Source of the DNA: Candidatus Methanomethylophilaceae archaeon | GTDB taxonomy: Archaea; Thermoplasmatota; Thermoplasmata; Methanomassiliicoccales; Methanomethylophilaceae | Assembly (NCBI GenBank): GCA_016296195.1 | Contig: JAEDJU010000023.1 | Coordinates: 1-14,359 of the forward strand | Direction: 5' to 3' | Length of the DNA: 14,359 nucleotides | In this document: positions 14,039 to 14,359 of the stretch, piece after piece | Position numbering within the stretch: position 1 is the first letter of the stretch | How the letters are laid out: every line of letters starts with the position of its first letter | Made by a program: the position numbers and the translations under genes | The notes under the pieces: generated by a model | What the model was told of the DNA's origin: nothing | Databases searched by the model: none | What the model saw: the letters and a program-made list of their open reading frames with translations, nothing else

Positions 14039-14359
14039 TCACTTGCCGTAGCGCCTCTTGCGCTGTTGGAATGTTCTGATGGCCCTGAGCAGATCTATGT
14101 ATCTGAATCCGGGCCAGTAGACATCGGCGAAATAGAGTTCGGAGTAGGCCATCTGCCACAGCAGGAAGTTCGATATGCGAACCTCCCCCGATGTCCTGAG
14201 CACGAGGTCGGGATCGGGGATCCCGTAAGTGGAGATGTATCCCGAGATCATGTGCTCGTTGATCTCCGATACGTCTATCTTGCCGTCGACCGCATCCTGT
14301 GCGATGCGACGGACCGCATTGGTGATGTCCTGCCTCCCGCCGTAGGCTATGGCCATGTT
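14039..14359 (-). CDS. uppS: cis-prenyltransferase (undecaprenyl/polyprenyl diphosphate synthase), 5' end cut by window
   Basis: The C-terminal 106 residues of a Z-type prenyltransferase, which makes the long polyprenyl diphosphate used, after conversion to a dolichol-type phosphate, as the sugar carrier for surface glycosylation in archaea. Visible family signatures are [10 protein letters not shown] at the cut end, the isopentenyl-diphosphate-binding segment [30 protein letters not shown], and WPGF near the C-terminus. It is unrelated in fold to the trans-prenyl synthase at the left end of the window. Roughly the first 130-150 residues lie beyond the right edge. The radical SAM gene follows after four bases. 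Confidence 0.94.
   Translation of the reverse strand, partial: NMAIAYGGRQDITNAVRRIAQDAVDGKIDVSEINEHMISGYISTYGIPDPDLVLRTSGEVRISNFLLWQMAYSELYFADVYWPGFRYIDLLRAIRTFQQRKRRYGK

Overview
The window looks like a chromosomal segment from a methanogenic archaeon of the Thermoplasmata line, most likely Methanomassiliicoccales (the Methanomethylophilus-type gut methanogens). The grounds are a complete membrane-bound Fpo/Nuo-type operon with the split fpoJ gene known from methanogens and no fpoF or fpoO, a B12-binding radical SAM protein resembling the Thermoplasma Ta0216 family, archaeal TATA boxes, and a fairly GC-rich sequence. No 16S or mcr gene is present, so the assignment is inference.

Layout, left to right. 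(1) 1-794, minus: the N-terminal three quarters of a trans-prenyl diphosphate synthase, cut by the left edge. (2) 795-956: a short intergenic region with a TATA box placed for a nearly leaderless prenyl synthase transcript and a weak hairpin plus T-tract behind the fpo operon. (3) 957-11369, minus: one uninterrupted twelve-gene operon, transcribed right to left in the order fpoA-B-C-D-H-I-J1-J2-K-L-M-N. Neighbouring genes overlap by up to 14 bases or are separated by at most 6, and the internal genes carry Shine-Dalgarno sequences. (4) 11370-11500: a divergent promoter region with a nearly symmetric TATA box and a perfect 7-3-7 palindrome at the predicted fpo transcription start. (5) 11501-12307, plus: proC. 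(6) 12310-14034, minus: a B12-binding/radical SAM protein, converging on proC with two bases between them. (7) 14039-14359, minus: the C-terminal part of a cis-prenyltransferase (UppS type), cut by the right edge.

The operon encodes the peripheral arm (FpoB, C, D, I) and the membrane arm (FpoA, H, J1, J2, K, L, M, N) of a complex I-like proton pump. The F420H2-oxidising subunit FpoF and FpoO are not encoded here. Electrons must therefore enter another way, most plausibly from reduced ferredoxin. FpoI fits this idea: it has four [4Fe-4S] motifs instead of two, and the second pair looks like a duplicate of the first. The ion-pumping residues of FpoL, M, N and K are intact. FpoA has lost a usually conserved membrane glutamate. 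FpoD keeps the quinone-site His/Tyr/Asp set and also has cysteines at two positions that align by eye with hydrogenase nickel ligands.

The operon is flanked by a trans- and a cis-prenyl synthase. The trans enzyme has a small residue before its first aspartate-rich motif, which raises the possibility of a product longer than C20. The most useful leads are the four-cluster FpoI, the FpoD and FpoA substitutions, the palindrome at the fpo promoter, and the uncharacterised radical SAM gene coupled to uppS. I see no mobile element, CRISPR array, tRNA or rRNA.
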